24,123 nucleotides of DNA from an uncultured Succinivibrionaceae bacterium (GTDB lineage: Bacteria; Pseudomonadota; Gammaproteobacteria; Enterobacterales; Succinivibrionaceae), in the NCBI GenBank assembly GCA_900539665.1, contig UQCV01000035.1, positions 1 through 24,123 on the forward strand. Reading direction: 5' to 3'. Positions 24,074 to 24,123 of this stretch are shown piece by piece. The position numbers and the translations under genes were made by a program. Numbering within the stretch: position 1 is the stretch's first letter; each line of letters opens with the position of its first letter. The notes beneath the pieces are model-generated. The model was not told the origin of the DNA, ran no database searches, and worked only from the letters and a program-made list of their open reading frames with translations.

Positions 24074-24123
24074 ATGAAACGACCTTTGTCAAGCAGAAAT
24101 TTAGGCAAGACATTTTCCTCAGT
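24074..24123 (+). CDS. Start of a gene running off the window, perhaps phoU
   Basis: ATG 24074, eight bases after the pstB stop, opens a frame that stays open to the window end (16 codons, MKRPLSSRNLGKTFSS). Its position after pstB and the NLGKTFSS segment, similar to the beginning of PhoU proteins, make phoU likely. The ribosome binding site is weak and the visible part too short to prove it. Confidence 0.4.
   Translation, partial: MKRPLSSRNLGKTFSS

Overview
The window looks like chromosomal DNA of a low-GC gammaproteobacterium, most likely a gut or rumen anaerobe related to Succinivibrionaceae. That placement is an inference from the MSHA-like pilin, the short PstS type, the pstS-C-A-B order, the tRNA-Glu sequence and the AT-rich intergenic DNA; no marker gene settles it. 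Of the 16 genes with a convincing complete reading frame, 15 end in TAA, one in TAG and none in TGA.

Positions 1-3600 hold a frameshifted Lys/Ala-rich tail (about 111-474), an 18-bp tandem repeat, an unrecognised membrane protein on the minus strand (810-1895), a nested hairpin like an IS200/IS605 end, and a pair of small two-helix membrane proteins, the first with a zinc ribbon (2737-3204, 3311-3553). Positions 3948-7181 encode a large PLD-like/superfamily 2 helicase/DUF3427 protein. Convergent to it is a small exported protein resembling BECR-type ribonuclease toxin domains (7312-7824). Positions 8219-9556 encode a probable lipoprotein with ten 25-residue DUF285 (PARCEL) repeats. It is divergent from a type IV pilin-like gene with an unusually long leader (10237-11016), and a possible FNR/CRP-type site lies between them.

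Positions 11174-13724 carry a second unrecognised three-helix membrane protein (minus strand) and an XRE-type regulator (plus strand). An exported AGE-family sugar epimerase-like protein follows (13961-15400, minus). Positions 16097-19422 form a compact module. An AraC-type regulator is divergent from an exported alpha/beta hydrolase with a Cys nucleophile, which is followed by an exported carboxymuconolactone decarboxylase-like/cupin fusion. A transposase remnant and a tRNA-Glu(CTC) with a clear promoter follow.

Positions 20428-24065 hold the high-affinity phosphate transporter pstS-pstC-pstA-pstB, and the open start of one further gene, perhaps phoU, runs off the window end. PstS would capture phosphate in the periplasm, PstC and PstA form the channel, and PstB supplies ATP hydrolysis. 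A perfect hairpin sits between pstS and the pstC start, and three inverted repeats fill an unusually long pstA-pstB gap. Both suggest that expression inside the operon is adjusted at RNA level.

No clearly new multigene system is proven. The best leads are the helicase and BECR-like protein pair, the zinc-ribbon membrane protein pair, the pilin with its 50-residue leader, the exported hydrolase/CMD-cupin module and the structured pst gaps.
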